NCBI RefSeq assembly: GCF_001436215.1
Contig: NZ_AYYP01000011.1
Coordinates: 1-45,552, forward strand
Direction of reading: 5' to 3'
Length of the DNA stretch: 45,552 bases
DNA from: Ligilactobacillus agilis DSM 20509
Lineage (GTDB): Bacteria; Bacillota; Bacilli; Lactobacillales; Lactobacillaceae
Shown here one piece after another: positions 25,811-35,997 of this stretch. The notes under the pieces are model-generated. The model was given only the letters and a program-made list of their open reading frames with translations, did no database searches and was not told where the DNA came from. The position numbers and the translations under genes are program-made. Every line of letters begins with the position of its first letter. Within the stretch, counting starts at the first letter, position 1.

Positions 25811-27934
25811 ATGCCTACTCAAAGTGCTACTAAAGCGACAAAAACAAAGAAGAAAACAAGTAAACGTAAAGTAAAGAAAAATTTAGTGATTGTGGAATCA
25901 CCATCTAAAGCTAAAACGATTGGCAAGTACCTTGGTTCACGTTATAAGGTGATGGCCAGTGTCGGTCATATTCGGGATTTACCTAAGAGTACGATGGGGA
26001 TTGACATTGAAAATAACTACGAACCCCATTATATTTCCATTCGGGGTAAGGGCCCGGTTATCAAGGAATTACGCAAGGAAGCTAAAAAAGCAGCTCATGT
26101 CTACTTAGCATCTGACCCGGACCGGGAAGGAGAAGCGATTGCTTGGCATTTATCCCACTTACTGGACCTAGATCCTCAAGACAAGAACCGGGTTGCCTTT
26201 AACGAAATTACGAAGGAAACGGTCAAAAATGCCTTTAAAACTCCGCGGGCAATTGATATGGATAAGGTTAATGCCCAACAAGCACGGCGGGTCTTAGACC
26301 GGTTAGTCGGTTATTCAATCAGCCCTTTGCTATGGTCCAAGGTTAAAAAAGGCTTATCTGCTGGCCGGGTTCAGTCAATTGCGCTTAATTTGATTATTAA
26401 ACGCCAAGAAGAAATCAAGAACTTTAAGCCGGAAGAGTATTGGACGATTGACGCCGAATTTAGTAAGGATAAGAAGCAATTTGCGGCTAGTTTTTATGGG
26501 TTAGCGGGGAAGAAAAAAGAGTTAGGAAATAACGACGACGTAAAAGAAATCCTCGCGCCACTTGATAAAAACCAACCATTTACCGTAACGACGGTTAAAA
26601 AGAGCGAACGGCTACGTAAACCCAACCAGCCCTTTACGACGTCAACGATGCAACAAACTGCCAATAACGTCTTGAAATTTAAGACCTCTAAGACTATGAT
26701 GTTAGCTCAACAACTCTACGAAGGAATTAGTCTAGGCAAGGGGGGCGCCGTTGGGTTAATCACTTATATGCGGACGGACTCAACCCGTATTTCCGACCAA
26801 GCTAAGCACCAAGCGGCTAGCTTCATTCACGATACTTATGGTGAGGAGTACGCAGCCTTAAAACCCCAAGCGGTTAAACTCAGCGAAGGAGCCCAGGATG
26901 CCCACGAAGCAATTCGGCCAACATCTGTACTAAGAACGCCGGCAGAATTAGAACCTTATTTAACTAAGGACCAGTTAAAACTTTACAGTTTGATTTGGTC
27001 ACGGTTTGTGGCTTCCCTAATGACTCCGGCAGTAATCGATACTGTTCGCGTCGATATTGAACAAAATGGCCGGACTTACCGGGCTAATGGTTCGCAGATG
27101 AAGTTTCCTGGTTTTACCAAGGTTTACCAAGAGTCTAAACGCAAGGATAACCTCTTACCTGCTTTAGCAGAGGGTGATCAGGTCACACTAGTTGCTAACC
27201 AACCTAACCAACACTTTACCCTTCTACCTGCCCAGTATACGGAAGCTAGTTTAATCCGGACCTTGGAAGAAAATGGGGTGGGCCGGCCTTCAACTTACGC
27301 CCCAACTTTAAGCGTCATTCAAAAGCGCTATTACGTTAAATTGGTAGCCCGTAAGTTTGAACCAACGGAACTAGGGGAAATTGTCAACCACATTATGGAA
27401 GAGTGCTTCCCAGATATTTTAAACGTTGGGTTTACGGCGAAGCTAGAAAACGACCTAGATAGCGTTGAAGAAGGAAAGCGGCAGTGGGTCAAAGTCATTG
27501 ATGAATTCTACCAGCCGTTCGCTAAGGAAGTCAGTGCTGCTGACGAAAAACTGGCTAAGGTTAAAATCAAGGACGAACCCGCCGGAATTGACTGTGAAAT
27601 CTGTGGGGCCCCAATGGTTATTAAGTTAGGCCGCTTTGGTAAATTCTATGCCTGCAGTCGTTTCCCTGATTGCCGGAATACTAAAGCCATCATCAAGGAA
27701 ATTGGGGTGACTTGTCCGCAATGTAAAGAAGGACAGGTGGTCGAACGAAAATCAAAGAAAAACCGGACTTTTTATGGCTGTTCCCGTTACCCAGACTGTG
27801 ACTTTGTTTCCTGGGATAAGCCGGTTGGCCGCGACTGTCCTAAGTGTCAACATTACCTAATTAGTAAGAAAACTAAGCAGGGAATGCAAGTTAAATGTAG
27901 TAACTGTGATTACGAAGAAGCAATTCAAAAATAG
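25811..27934 (+). CDS. topA: DNA topoisomerase I
   Basis: TopA relaxes negative supercoils by single-strand passage. The TOPRIM part has [19 protein letters not shown] (from residue 25) and [12 protein letters not shown]. The catalytic tyrosine is Y319 in TYMRTDSTR. Three four-cysteine zinc-binding segments close the protein (CEIC...C..C, CPQC...C..C, CPKC...CSNC). It is 707 aa, typical for lactobacilli. The lysine-rich first 25 residues are a low-complexity tail. The ribosome site is GAAGGAGGGG. trmFO follows after 15 nt. Confidence 0.98.
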   Translation: MPTQSATKATKTKKKTSKRKVKKNLVIVESPSKAKTIGKYLGSRYKVMASVGHIRDLPKSTMGIDIENNYEPHYISIRGKGPVIKELRKEAKKAAHVYLASDPDREGEAIAWHLSHLLDLDPQDKNRVAFNEITKETVKNAFKTPRAIDMDKVNAQQARRVLDRLVGYSISPLLWSKVKKGLSAGRVQSIALNLIIKRQEEIKNFKPEEYWTIDAEFSKDKKQFAASFYGLAGKKKELGNNDDVKEILAPLDKNQPFTVTTVKKSERLRKPNQPFTTSTMQQTANNVLKFKTSKTMMLAQQLYEGISLGKGGAVGLITYMRTDSTRISDQAKHQAASFIHDTYGEEYAALKPQAVKLSEGAQDAHEAIRPTSVLRTPAELEPYLTKDQLKLYSLIWSRFVASLMTPAVIDTVRVDIEQNGRTYRANGSQMKFPGFTKVYQESKRKDNLLPALAEGDQVTLVANQPNQHFTLLPAQYTEASLIRTLEENGVGRPSTYAPTLSVIQKRYYVKLVARKFEPTELGEIVNHIMEECFPDILNVGFTAKLENDLDSVEEGKRQWVKVIDEFYQPFAKEVSAADEKLAKVKIKDEPAGIDCEICGAPMVIKLGRFGKFYACSRFPDCRNTKAIIKEIGVTCPQCKEGQVVERKSKKNRTFYGCSRYPDCDFVSWDKPVGRDCPKCQHYLISKKTKQGMQVKCSNCDYEEAIQK

Positions 27935-27949
27935 AATGGAGAAATTTTT

Positions 27950-29260
27950 ATGGTAGCGACTGTTAATGTTATCGGAGCCGGGTTAGCCGGTAGTGAGGCC
28001 GCGTGGCAAATTGCAAATCGGGGCGTAAAGGTTCGTCTTTACGAAATGCGCCCAGTTAAGCAAACGCCAGCCCACCATACTGAGAATTTTGCGGAGTTAG
28101 TGTGTACCAACTCCTTACGGGCAAATCAATTAACCAATGGGGTCGGTTTATTAAAAGAAGAGATGCGGCAGTTAAATTCGGTTGTAATGCAAGCTGCTGA
28201 CAAGCATAACGTCCCCGCTGGGGGAGCATTGGCCGTTGATCGTGATTCCTTTTCCAAGGCAATTACCGCGGCAGTTAAGAACCACCCCAACGTTGAAGTA
28301 ATTACTGAAGAAGTGACTAGCATCCCTAGTGGCTTAACTGTAGTTGCGACAGGTCCGTTGACATCCGACCTTTTAGCAAAGGAAATCGTTAAGTTTACTG
28401 GTGATGACGGCTTGTATTTCTATGATGCGGCTGCCCCTATTGTGGCTAAGGACTCGTTAGACATGGATAAAGTTTACCTTAAGTCACGTTATGATAAGGG
28501 GGAAGCAGCTTACCTTAACTGCCCGATGACAGAAGAGGAATTTACCGCCTTTCATAAGGAGCTAGTTAACGCCGAAATGGCCGAATTACACGATTTTGAA
28601 GACGAAAAATTCTTCGAAGGTTGCATGCCGATTGAAGAAATGGCTAGTCGGGGGGCAAAAACCATGCTCTTTGGGCCGCTAAAACCAGTCGGTTTGGAAG
28701 ACCCTAAGACGGGCAAAGAACCATTTGCGGTAGTCCAACTACGTCAAGATAACGCCGTAGGGGACTTGTATAACATCGTTGGGTTCCAAACCCACCTCAA
28801 GTGGGGAGAACAAAAACGGGTCTTCTCGATGATTCCTGGTTTAGAAAATGCCCGCTTTGTGCGCTACGGGGTAATGCACCGTAATACTTACTTACGGTCG
28901 CCTGAAATGATGACGGCAACCTATCAAACCAAGGCACGGTCCGACCTCTTCTTTGCTGGGCAGATGACCGGGGTGGAAGGTTACGTAGAAAGTGCTGCTA
29001 GTGGGCTTTATGCCGGAATTAATGCGGCAAGGCTTGCTTTAGGCCAAGAGCCAGTCGTTTTCCCAACGGAAACCATGATGGGGGCTATGGCTCACTATAT
29101 TACCCATGCAAGCAAGAAGAACTTCCAACCAATTAATGCTAACTTTGGGATTGTGCCCCGACTCAAGCAAAAGATTAGGGACAAGCGCGAACGGAATTTA
29201 CAGCTCTCACAAAGAGCTTTGACAACCTTAGATGCTTTTAAGGCAGAAAAAACCCTATAG
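27950..29260 (+). CDS. trmFO: Methylenetetrahydrofolate-tRNA-(uracil-54-C5)-methyltransferase TrmFO
   Basis: TrmFO makes ribothymidine at position 54 of tRNA, using methylene-tetrahydrofolate and FAD. The FAD-binding [11 protein letters not shown] is at residues 9-19. The '[11 protein letters not shown]' block holds the cysteine involved in the FAD adduct or catalysis, and '[13 protein letters not shown]' is the C-terminal FAD site. The 436-aa length is normal. It is grouped with topA, as in many Bacilli (topA-gid). A terminator follows within 50 nt. Confidence 0.97.
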   Translation: MVATVNVIGAGLAGSEAAWQIANRGVKVRLYEMRPVKQTPAHHTENFAELVCTNSLRANQLTNGVGLLKEEMRQLNSVVMQAADKHNVPAGGALAVDRDSFSKAITAAVKNHPNVEVITEEVTSIPSGLTVVATGPLTSDLLAKEIVKFTGDDGLYFYDAAAPIVAKDSLDMDKVYLKSRYDKGEAAYLNCPMTEEEFTAFHKELVNAEMAELHDFEDEKFFEGCMPIEEMASRGAKTMLFGPLKPVGLEDPKTGKEPFAVVQLRQDNAVGDLYNIVGFQTHLKWGEQKRVFSMIPGLENARFVRYGVMHRNTYLRSPEMMTATYQTKARSDLFFAGQMTGVEGYVESAASGLYAGINAARLALGQEPVVFPTETMMGAMAHYITHASKKNFQPINANFGIVPRLKQKIRDKRERNLQLSQRALTTLDAFKAEKTL

Positions 29261-29270
29261 ATTTATTACT

Positions 29271-29315
29271 AACCGAGTATTGAGGGAGTTTGCCTCGTAC
29301 TCGGTTTTAATTTTA
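29271..29315 (+). terminator. Terminator after trmFO
   Basis: AACCGAGTA (29271-29279) pairs with TACTCGGTT (29298-29306). An inner GAGG/CCTC pair extends it. A broken T tract follows, a few bases before the next ribosome site. Confidence 0.8.
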
Positions 29316-29331
29316 AAATGAGGTGAAAAAC

Positions 29332-31239
29332 GTGAAAGAAATTGTCACCGGCATTATCGCCAACGTTGATGCGGGTAAAACGACCTTATCAGAAGCGCTA
29401 CTTTATGAAACCGGGGCACTTAGAAATTTAGGCCGAGTTGATAAGGGGGACGCCCACCTTGACACAGCTAGTTTGGAAAAACAGCGGGGGATTACGATTT
29501 TTTCGCACCAGACTAAACTTACGACTGGCAATACCAGCTTAAACTTATTAGATACTCCTGGTCACCTTGATTTTATCGAGGAAACAGAAGCTGTGCTAGC
29601 CGTTTTAGACTACGCCATTATGGTTATTGCTGCTCCGGACAAACTTTCGCAACAAACGAAGACCCTGTGGAAATTATTAGCCCACTACCAGGTCCCCACC
29701 TTTATTTTCGTCAATAAGATTGATGCAAGCACTGAGAGCCAGGCTAGCATTTTGGCTAGGCTCAAAGCGGAGTTAGCGGAAGGATGCCTTGCTTTTTCGC
29801 AGCCAGATTTAGAAGAAATCGCCCTTCAAGATGAGGCAACTTTGAGCCAGTTTTTAGAAACGGGAACTGTATCAGACAGCCAAATTCTTGATTTAATTGC
29901 CAAGCGGCAGGTTTTTCCGGTTTACTTTGGAGCCGCCCTCAAACTAAGAGGTATCAAAGACTTCTTAGCCGGCCTAGACCAGTGGACAAGGGTCAACCAA
30001 GCCCCAACCGACCTAAGTTTACGGGTTTTTAAGATAAGCCATGATACCCAAGGCCAACGTTTGACTTGGGTCCGTATGTATGGCGGCAGCCTTCAACCCA
30101 AAGATGTTTTATTTGGCGAAAAGCTCAATCAAATTCGGGTCTATGATGGGGCCAAGTTTGAACTGCGCCCCAAATTAATCGCCGGGCAAGTCGCAGCGTT
30201 AACCGGGTTAACCAAGACCTATCCTGGTCAGGCATTAAGAATTGAGAACACCCAGCCCGTGATGAAGCCGGTTTTGAGCTATCAAGTTGATTTAAAGGGG
30301 CATGATATTCACGAGGTATTGCCAGCTCTTAAGCTGCTAGAAGACGAGCATCCCCAAATTCAAGTCAGCTGGTCTAGCCAGTTGCAACGACTGGCTGTGC
30401 AAGTGATGGGTAAAATCCAACTTGAGGTTTTACAGGCCTTACTAAAAGAGCGCTTCAACCTAGAAGTGGGCTTTGATCAAGGTTCCATCCTCTATCAAGA
30501 GACAATTACCGCCCCAGTTGAAGGGGTAGGGCACTTCGAGCCCCTTCGTCACTATGCTGAGGCCCACATTTACTTAGAACCAAACCCTAACGCAGGGCTT
30601 AGCTTTGCTAGTGATTGTAGTTTAGAGCTACTCGCAAGTAATTATCAAAGTCAGATTATGACGGCTCTAAAACAAAAGGAACACAAGGGCGTCTTAATTG
30701 GGGCTTCCTTAACCGATGTTAAGCTAACCCTAGTCGGCGGTAAGGCCCACTTAAAGCATACTGAGGGCGGTGATTTTCGCAAAGCCACTAGTAGGGCAGT
30801 AAGGCAGGGACTAATGGAGTTAAGACGGCGCGGTAACTGCCAGTTGCTTGAACCTTGGTATGATTTTGTAATTGAGGTCAACCAGGATTTAATAGGAAAG
30901 GTGATGACCGATATTAGCCGCTTAGCTGGAAAGCTGGATTCGACTAAGAGTAAGGGTAATATTTTAGTTGGGAAGGCACCGGTAGCGACTATGCGCTCCT
31001 ATCCTACCAGCTTACGTTCTCTTAGCCACGGGGAAGGCCTGATTGAACTGAGTTTTGCCGGCTACTACCCTTGCCATAATCAAGCAGAAGTATTAGCGGC
31101 AAGTGACTACCAACCAGAAAGTGACGCGGACAACACCCCGCAATCTGTCTTTTGTTCACATGGAGCCGGGCATACCGTTAATTGGCAAGCTGTACCACAA
31201 ACCATGCACTGTCCTTATTACCGCTGGCAGGTAGATTAA
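29332..31239 (+). CDS. TetM/EF-G-like translation GTPase (chromosomal homologue)
   Basis: This protein has the layout of tetracycline ribosomal protection proteins: G1 NVDAGKTT (11-18), G3 DTPGHLDF, G4 NKID, then EF-G-like domains II to V, including a C-terminal RRRGNCQLLEPW region. It is 635 aa from GTG 29332, which has GAGGTG 6 nt upstream; an earlier GTG at 29323 overlaps that site. The sequence differs visibly from Tet(M) itself, and the gene sits between housekeeping genes with no transfer signs. It more probably is a native paralogue than an acquired resistance gene. The effect on tetracycline susceptibility cannot be read from sequence. Confidence 0.85.
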   Translation: MKEIVTGIIANVDAGKTTLSEALLYETGALRNLGRVDKGDAHLDTASLEKQRGITIFSHQTKLTTGNTSLNLLDTPGHLDFIEETEAVLAVLDYAIMVIAAPDKLSQQTKTLWKLLAHYQVPTFIFVNKIDASTESQASILARLKAELAEGCLAFSQPDLEEIALQDEATLSQFLETGTVSDSQILDLIAKRQVFPVYFGAALKLRGIKDFLAGLDQWTRVNQAPTDLSLRVFKISHDTQGQRLTWVRMYGGSLQPKDVLFGEKLNQIRVYDGAKFELRPKLIAGQVAALTGLTKTYPGQALRIENTQPVMKPVLSYQVDLKGHDIHEVLPALKLLEDEHPQIQVSWSSQLQRLAVQVMGKIQLEVLQALLKERFNLEVGFDQGSILYQETITAPVEGVGHFEPLRHYAEAHIYLEPNPNAGLSFASDCSLELLASNYQSQIMTALKQKEHKGVLIGASLTDVKLTLVGGKAHLKHTEGGDFRKATSRAVRQGLMELRRRGNCQLLEPWYDFVIEVNQDLIGKVMTDISRLAGKLDSTKSKGNILVGKAPVATMRSYPTSLRSLSHGEGLIELSFAGYYPCHNQAEVLAASDYQPESDADNTPQSVFCSHGAGHTVNWQAVPQTMHCPYYRWQVD

Positions 31240-31324
31240 TTTAGTAAGCATTTACTTAAGTCTTGCGTGGGTGCTTGACTATCTTTGACCAATGTAAGAA
31301 AATATGTTTTAAGGAGTGATTTAC

Positions 31325-32224
31325 TTGGAAAAAGAGTGGTTAGCAGAATTTAAGAAGTATCTCTTAGTCGAGCGCCAGTATTCGGCTAAGACGGCGCTAG
31401 CTTACGAAAAGGATTTACAAAATTTTGTGACCTTTTTAGACGAAAGTGGGGGGGCGGCATCATTTGCGACTATCTCTAACTTAGATGTCCATGCCTATAT
31501 GAGCTATTTATACGAACAAAATTATAAAACTAGCTCAATTTCACGGCGAATTTCAAGTTTGAGAACCTTTTACCGCTTTTTGATGAAAAATGATTACGCT
31601 AGCAATAACCCCTTTGCCTACGTTCAGCTTAAGCGGCGGCCTAGAAGCTTGCCTCATTTCTTTTACGAACAGGAAATGAATGCCTTATTTGCAGCCACCC
31701 AGGGAGATGAGCCACTAATAGTCAGGGACAACGCCTTACTTGAAACCTTGTATGCCACCGGAATGCGGGTGAGTGAGTGTACCGGTTTAACCATGGAAGC
31801 GATTGATTTTTCCATGGAGGCAATGCTTTTACACGGTAAGGGGTCAAAGGATCGTTACGTTCCCTTTGGCCGTTACTGTAAGCAAGCATTAGAACGCTAT
31901 TTTGAGCTCGCTCGTACTCCAATAATGGCCAAGTATCATAAGGACCATCCCTATGTCTTTGTAAATCACTATGGTGATCCGCTAACGCCAGCCGGAATAA
32001 CCTATATTTTAAATAGCATTATTAAAAAAAGCTCGCTTGAAACGACGATTCACCCCCACGAATTAAGGCATACCTTTGCTACCCATTTAATGAGCAACGG
32101 TGCCGACTTACGGGCGGTGCAAGAGTTATTGGGACATAGTAGTTTATCTACGACTCAAATTTATACGCACGTGACCCCAGAGCACTTGCAACGGGACTAC
32201 CGCAAGTTTTTCCCACGAGCTTAG
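31325..32224 (+). CDS. xerC: Tyrosine recombinase XerC
   Basis: XerC resolves chromosome dimers at dif. The full catalytic set is present: R148 (GMRVSE), K172 (HGKGSKDR), H245 and R248 (HPHELRH), H271 (LLGHSS) and Y280 (QIYTHV). The TTG start at 31325 is preferred because AAGGAG lies 8 nt before it. The GTG at 31316 overlaps the ribosome site. The 299-aa length fits. It is followed after 16 nt by hslV and then hslU, the conserved Bacillus order xerC-clpQ-clpY. It contrasts with the degenerate recombinase-like protein at 8805-9635. Confidence 0.96.
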   Translation: MEKEWLAEFKKYLLVERQYSAKTALAYEKDLQNFVTFLDESGGAASFATISNLDVHAYMSYLYEQNYKTSSISRRISSLRTFYRFLMKNDYASNNPFAYVQLKRRPRSLPHFFYEQEMNALFAATQGDEPLIVRDNALLETLYATGMRVSECTGLTMEAIDFSMEAMLLHGKGSKDRYVPFGRYCKQALERYFELARTPIMAKYHKDHPYVFVNHYGDPLTPAGITYILNSIIKKSSLETTIHPHELRHTFATHLMSNGADLRAVQELLGHSSLSTTQIYTHVTPEHLQRDYRKFFPRA

Positions 32225-32240
32225 AGGAGGAAAAAAGTTA

Positions 32241-32783
32241 ATGACAGTTTCATTTCACGCAACAACCATTTGTGCCGTTAGACATAACGGACACTGTGCC
32301 ATGGCCGGTGATGGTCAGGTAACAATGGGCGAAAAGGTAATTATGAAAAATACGGCCCACAAGGTTAGACGAATCTACAACGACCAAGTGGTAGTAGGAT
32401 TTGCAGGTAGTGTGGCTGATGCCTTTAACCTGGAAGAACGGTTTGAAAAGAAATTAAATGAATACAGTGGTAACTTACAACGGGCCGCCGTTGAACTTGC
32501 GCAAGAATGGCGCAGTGACCAAGCTTTGCAAAAATTAGAGGCCCTTTTGATTGTGATGGATAAGGACACCATTTTATTGGTATCCGGTTCCGGAGAAGTC
32601 ATTGAACCAGACGATAATGTCTTAGCCATTGGTTCCGGTGGTAACTACGCCTTAGCCGCTGCCAAGGCGTTAACCAAACACGCTAGCGACATGTCCGCCA
32701 TTGAAATTGCCAAAGCCGCCATCAACATTGCCGGTGATATTGACATCTTCACCAACCACAATGTTATTGCCGAAGAATTATAA
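32241..32783 (+). CDS. hslV: ATP-dependent protease proteolytic subunit HslV (ClpQ)
   Basis: This 180-aa proteasome-like peptidase subunit assembles with HslU. The N-terminal region is [12 protein letters not shown], and processing is expected before the nucleophile near this point. The family usually exposes Thr, while Bacillus ClpQ uses Ser. Here a TT pair is at residues 8-9 and a Ser at 4. [17 protein letters not shown] and [14 protein letters not shown] are conserved. AGAGGAGG precedes the ATG. hslU follows 13 nt later. Confidence 0.97.
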   Translation: MTVSFHATTICAVRHNGHCAMAGDGQVTMGEKVIMKNTAHKVRRIYNDQVVVGFAGSVADAFNLEERFEKKLNEYSGNLQRAAVELAQEWRSDQALQKLEALLIVMDKDTILLVSGSGEVIEPDDNVLAIGSGGNYALAAAKALTKHASDMSAIEIAKAAINIAGDIDIFTNHNVIAEEL

Positions 32784-32796
32784 AGGAGGCCTTTTT

Positions 32797-34215
32797 GTGA
32801 AAGCAACTGATAAAACACCTAAACAAATTGTAGCTGAACTTGATCAATATGTGGTCGGTCAAGCTAAGGCTAAAAAGGCGATTGCAGTCGCCTTACGAAA
32901 TCGTTACCGCCGGATGCAGTTAGACCCTGCAATGCAAGAAGAAGTTACCCCCAAAAATGTCTTAATGATTGGTCCTACCGGGGTAGGTAAAACCGAAATT
33001 GCCCGCCGGTTGGCTAAAATTGTGGGCGCCCCCTTCATTAAGGTTGAAGCCACTAAGTTTACCGAAGTTGGTTATGTCGGCAGAGACGTTGAATCAATGG
33101 TCCGGGACTTAGCGGAAGTTGCCTATAAACAAGAAGAAGATAGACTCTATAAAGAAGTTAGGAGCCAAGCCGCTCAACGGGCCGATAAGCGCCTAATCAA
33201 AGTTTTAGTTCCAGCTAAAAAGAAGGAACAAAAAGAACAACAACCTAACTTAATGCAAATGATGCGGGACTTACAAAGTGGTAAGTTACCTGATTATTTG
33301 ACACAAGCGCCAGAAGAACAAGAAGAAGTAACGGATGCAATTAGAAATGAACGTTTAAGCGTCAGTGAACAACTTAAACGTGGGTTGCTGGAAAATACCG
33401 AGGTTACCATCCAAGTTGAAGAAGCTAACCAAACCTTCAGTCCTCAAAATGATATGCTAGGCTCAATGGGGATTGACTTAAATGAGACCCTAGGTGCCTT
33501 AAGGCCAAAGAAAATGGTGAAGCGGACCATGACCGTTAAGGAAGCCCGGGAAGTCTTTATCAAAGAAGAGTCAGCTAAACTGGTCAATAGCGCTGACTTA
33601 GCCGATGGAGCCATTAAACGGGCAGAAAATACTGGGATTATCTTTATCGACGAAATCGACAAGATTACCTCTAAGTCAAAGCAAGCTAGTGGTGAAGTTT
33701 CACGTGAAGGGGTTCAACGCGACATTTTACCAATCGTTGAAGGCTCCCAAGTTAAGACTAAGTACGGGCTATTAAAGACCGACCACATCTTATTTATCGC
33801 CTCAGGTGCTTTCCACGAAAGTAAACCTAGTGACTTGATTGCCGAATTGCAAGGCCGCTTCCCAATCCGAGTTGAATTAGAGGAACTCAAGGCCGAAGAT
33901 TTCTACCGGATTTTAACCGAACCAACCAACGCTTTAATCAAGCAATATATGGCCTTAATTGGGACAGACAATATTCAAGTAACCTTTACTAAGGAAGCTA
34001 TTCAAAAGATTGCTGAAATTGCCTACAAGGTTAATCATGAAACCGAAAACATTGGGGCCCGGCGGTTACACACCATCCTAGAAAAATTACTAGAAGACCT
34101 GCTTTATGAAGGGCCTGATATGCAAATGGGCGAAATTACCATTACGGAAGCTTACGTAACTGATAAGATTGGCTCAATTGCTGGTGACAAAGACTTAAGT
34201 CGCTATATTCTTTAA
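32797..34215 (+). CDS. hslU: HslUV ATPase subunit HslU (ClpY)
   Basis: This AAA+ unfoldase feeds substrates to HslV. Walker A GPTGVGKT is at 59-66, Walker B is in GIIFIDEIDKI, and the intermediate I-domain is at about 110-235. The C-terminal sensor-2 GARRLHTILE and the last residues SRYIL dock on HslV. The GTG at 32797 has AAAGGAGG 7 nt upstream. An ATG at 32701 in the same frame lies inside hslV and is rejected. The length is 472 aa. Confidence 0.97.
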   Translation: MKATDKTPKQIVAELDQYVVGQAKAKKAIAVALRNRYRRMQLDPAMQEEVTPKNVLMIGPTGVGKTEIARRLAKIVGAPFIKVEATKFTEVGYVGRDVESMVRDLAEVAYKQEEDRLYKEVRSQAAQRADKRLIKVLVPAKKKEQKEQQPNLMQMMRDLQSGKLPDYLTQAPEEQEEVTDAIRNERLSVSEQLKRGLLENTEVTIQVEEANQTFSPQNDMLGSMGIDLNETLGALRPKKMVKRTMTVKEAREVFIKEESAKLVNSADLADGAIKRAENTGIIFIDEIDKITSKSKQASGEVSREGVQRDILPIVEGSQVKTKYGLLKTDHILFIASGAFHESKPSDLIAELQGRFPIRVELEELKAEDFYRILTEPTNALIKQYMALIGTDNIQVTFTKEAIQKIAEIAYKVNHETENIGARRLHTILEKLLEDLLYEGPDMQMGEITITEAYVTDKIGSIAGDKDLSRYIL

Positions 34216-34231
34216 GAAAAGGGGTAATAAT

Positions 34232-35104
34232 ATGGCAGTCTTTTTAGAAAATGATTACTTAGTTGCAACTATCAAAGAACACGGGGCCGAACTAGCTTCT
34301 TTAAGAAGTAAGGAAACTGGCTTGGAATATATTTGGGCCGGTGACGCCAAGTATTGGGGTCGGCAAGCCCCCGTCTTATTTCCAATTGTTGGCCGCCTTA
34401 AGGATGATCAGTATCAAGTTGCAGGTAAAACCTACCATTTAGGCCAACACGGCTTTGCCCGGGACCGGGATTTTGCAATCAGAGAACAAACGGCCACCAA
34501 AGTTGTGTTAGAGCTAAAAGCAGATGAAGCTAGCAAAGAACTTTACCCCTTTGATTTTTGCTTACAACTAAGCTATGAATTAACTGCTAGTGGGTTAGTT
34601 GTTGGTTACCAGGTAGATAATCCAAGCCAAGAGCCAATTTACTTTGGCATTGGTGGCCACCCTGCCTTTAAGACCCCGCTAACACCTAAGGAAAGCTTTA
34701 GCGACTATGAACTAACTTTTAGTGCCGACTACCGTTTACCTAAGATTCCTTTGACTAACGGCCTAACCGATATTGACAGTGCTCGGTTAGGCGCCCCAAC
34801 AGCAACAGTTAGCCGGGAGTTATTCAAGGATGACGCGTTAATCTATGATTTGGAACAAAAGCCAACCAAGGTTAGCTTAACTTCTAAGACAAGCGGTCAT
34901 GGTGTGAGCTTGAGTGTCACTGACGCCAAGTTCATGGGAATTTGGTCCACTTATCCTAAGGAAGGCCAATTTGTGTGCCTAGAACCTTGGTGGGGGTTGG
35001 CCGATACTACTGACAGTAACGGCGACTTCACCCAAAAGTATGCGATTAATCGCCTAGATAAAGCAGCTAGCTTTAATCATCAATACGAAATTACGGTCTT
35101 TTAA
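34232..35104 (+). CDS. Aldose 1-epimerase family protein (LacX-like)
   Basis: This 290-aa beta-sandwich protein of the galactose-mutarotase superfamily has LFPIVGRLKDDQY, a catalytic-type histidine in GQHGFARD (about 70-77), GIGGHPAFK (about 140-148) and a C-terminal FVCLEPWWGLAD. It is closest to the LacX branch, whose substrate is not certain. It lies 16 nt after hslU, so it is probably cotranscribed, and ends before a perfect bidirectional terminator. No galactose or lactose genes are near. Confidence 0.88.
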   Translation: MAVFLENDYLVATIKEHGAELASLRSKETGLEYIWAGDAKYWGRQAPVLFPIVGRLKDDQYQVAGKTYHLGQHGFARDRDFAIREQTATKVVLELKADEASKELYPFDFCLQLSYELTASGLVVGYQVDNPSQEPIYFGIGGHPAFKTPLTPKESFSDYELTFSADYRLPKIPLTNGLTDIDSARLGAPTATVSRELFKDDALIYDLEQKPTKVSLTSKTSGHGVSLSVTDAKFMGIWSTYPKEGQFVCLEPWWGLADTTDSNGDFTQKYAINRLDKAASFNHQYEITVF

Positions 35105-35120
35105 TGTGTAATTAGAGCTA

Positions 35121-35154
35121 AAAAAACAGTCCCTAAATTTAGGGACTGTTTTTT
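35121..35154. terminator. Perfect bidirectional terminator
   Basis: ACAGTCCCTAAA and TTTAGGGACTGT form a perfect palindrome, with A6 on the left and T6 on the right. It serves the LacX-like gene and the convergent plsY. Confidence 0.93.
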
Positions 35155-35159
35155 AGTCA

Positions 35160-35780
35160 TTATTTTACTTGTTTTTGCCGGCGGCTATAGCCAAGTCCAA
35201 ATGGAACCATACTTTCCGTTCCATTCTTAATCCGCTCGATGTTGCCCCAGTGTCTAATAAATACAAAGATGGTGAGGGCAAAGGCAACGATAATTAAGAT
35301 CCAATCTCCAAAAAAAAGTGAAATAATTGCAGTTAAAGTAAAACCTAGCATGCTGGCAACACTAACCATGCTGGTCAGGTAAAGGGTAATCAAAAAGATT
35401 GCCCATGAAATTCCAAAGAAAAGTGGGTTATAAATCAATAAGACCCCCACGCTAGTAGCAACAGCCTTACCACCTTTAAAGCCAGCAAAGATTGGGAAAA
35501 CATGGCCGATAATGGCGGCTAGTCCAATTAACAAGACGTTGGCGTTTGAGTGAAATAAGGCGGGCAGGCAGGCTGCTAAGGTGCCCTTAAACATATCCAT
35601 CAATAAGACAATAATTCCGGCCTTTTTACCTAAGACCCTAAAAGTATTGGTGGTTCCCATATTACCACTTCCGAATTGGCGGACATCTTTACCATAAAAG
35701 ATTTTGCCAATCCAAACTCCAGAAGGAATTGACCCCAAGAGGTAGCCAATGACCAACATTAAGATAATTTTTGAATTCAA
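35160..35780 (-). CDS. plsY: Glycerol-3-phosphate acyltransferase PlsY
   Basis: PlsY moves an acyl group from acyl-phosphate to glycerol-3-phosphate, the first step of phospholipid synthesis. The 206-aa membrane protein has about five helices and the three conserved loops: [10 protein letters not shown] with [31 protein letters not shown], and the TSMVSVASM region. It is divergent from parE. The plsY-parE-parC neighbourhood is conserved in Bacilli. Confidence 0.96.
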   Translation of the reverse strand: MNSKIILMLVIGYLLGSIPSGVWIGKIFYGKDVRQFGSGNMGTTNTFRVLGKKAGIIVLLMDMFKGTLAACLPALFHSNANVLLIGLAAIIGHVFPIFAGFKGGKAVATSVGVLLIYNPLFFGISWAIFLITLYLTSMVSVASMLGFTLTAIISLFFGDWILIIVAFALTIFVFIRHWGNIERIKNGTESMVPFGLGYSRRQKQVK

Positions 35781-35960
35781 AAAAGGTCCCCCTTAAAAAA
35801 ACTTACCAACTAATTGTAGCACGCTAATAGGGGCTCCACAAATTAAATTATAATAATCCTTGAACATATATTCGAATTTTGCTAAGATAAGTATTTGGAA
35901 TCAAAGAAAACTTTACTTAGTGAACTTATTTAAGTTATCATAGAAACGATACTGCGCTCA

Positions 35961-35990
35961 TTTTTAGGCGCACGAATCCTAAAAAGGAGG
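35961..35990 (+). promoter_or_regulatory. Stem-loop abutting the parE ribosome binding site
   Basis: TTTTTAGG (35961-35968) pairs with CCTAAAAA (35978-35985) across a 9-nt loop. The GGAGG Shine-Dalgarno follows at once (35986-35990). It may tune parE translation, or may be chance in an AT-rich leader. Confidence 0.35.
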
Positions 35991-35997
35991 AAATTTA

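Noticed and set aside
29332-31239. An acquired tetracycline resistance gene
   Set aside because: There is no insertion sequence, integrase or composition change, and neighbours are core genes; it reads as a chromosomal homologue.
31240-31324. A promoter for xerC with TTGACT at 31275
   Set aside because: No convincing -10 box lies at a suitable distance; read-through from the upstream gene is equally possible.
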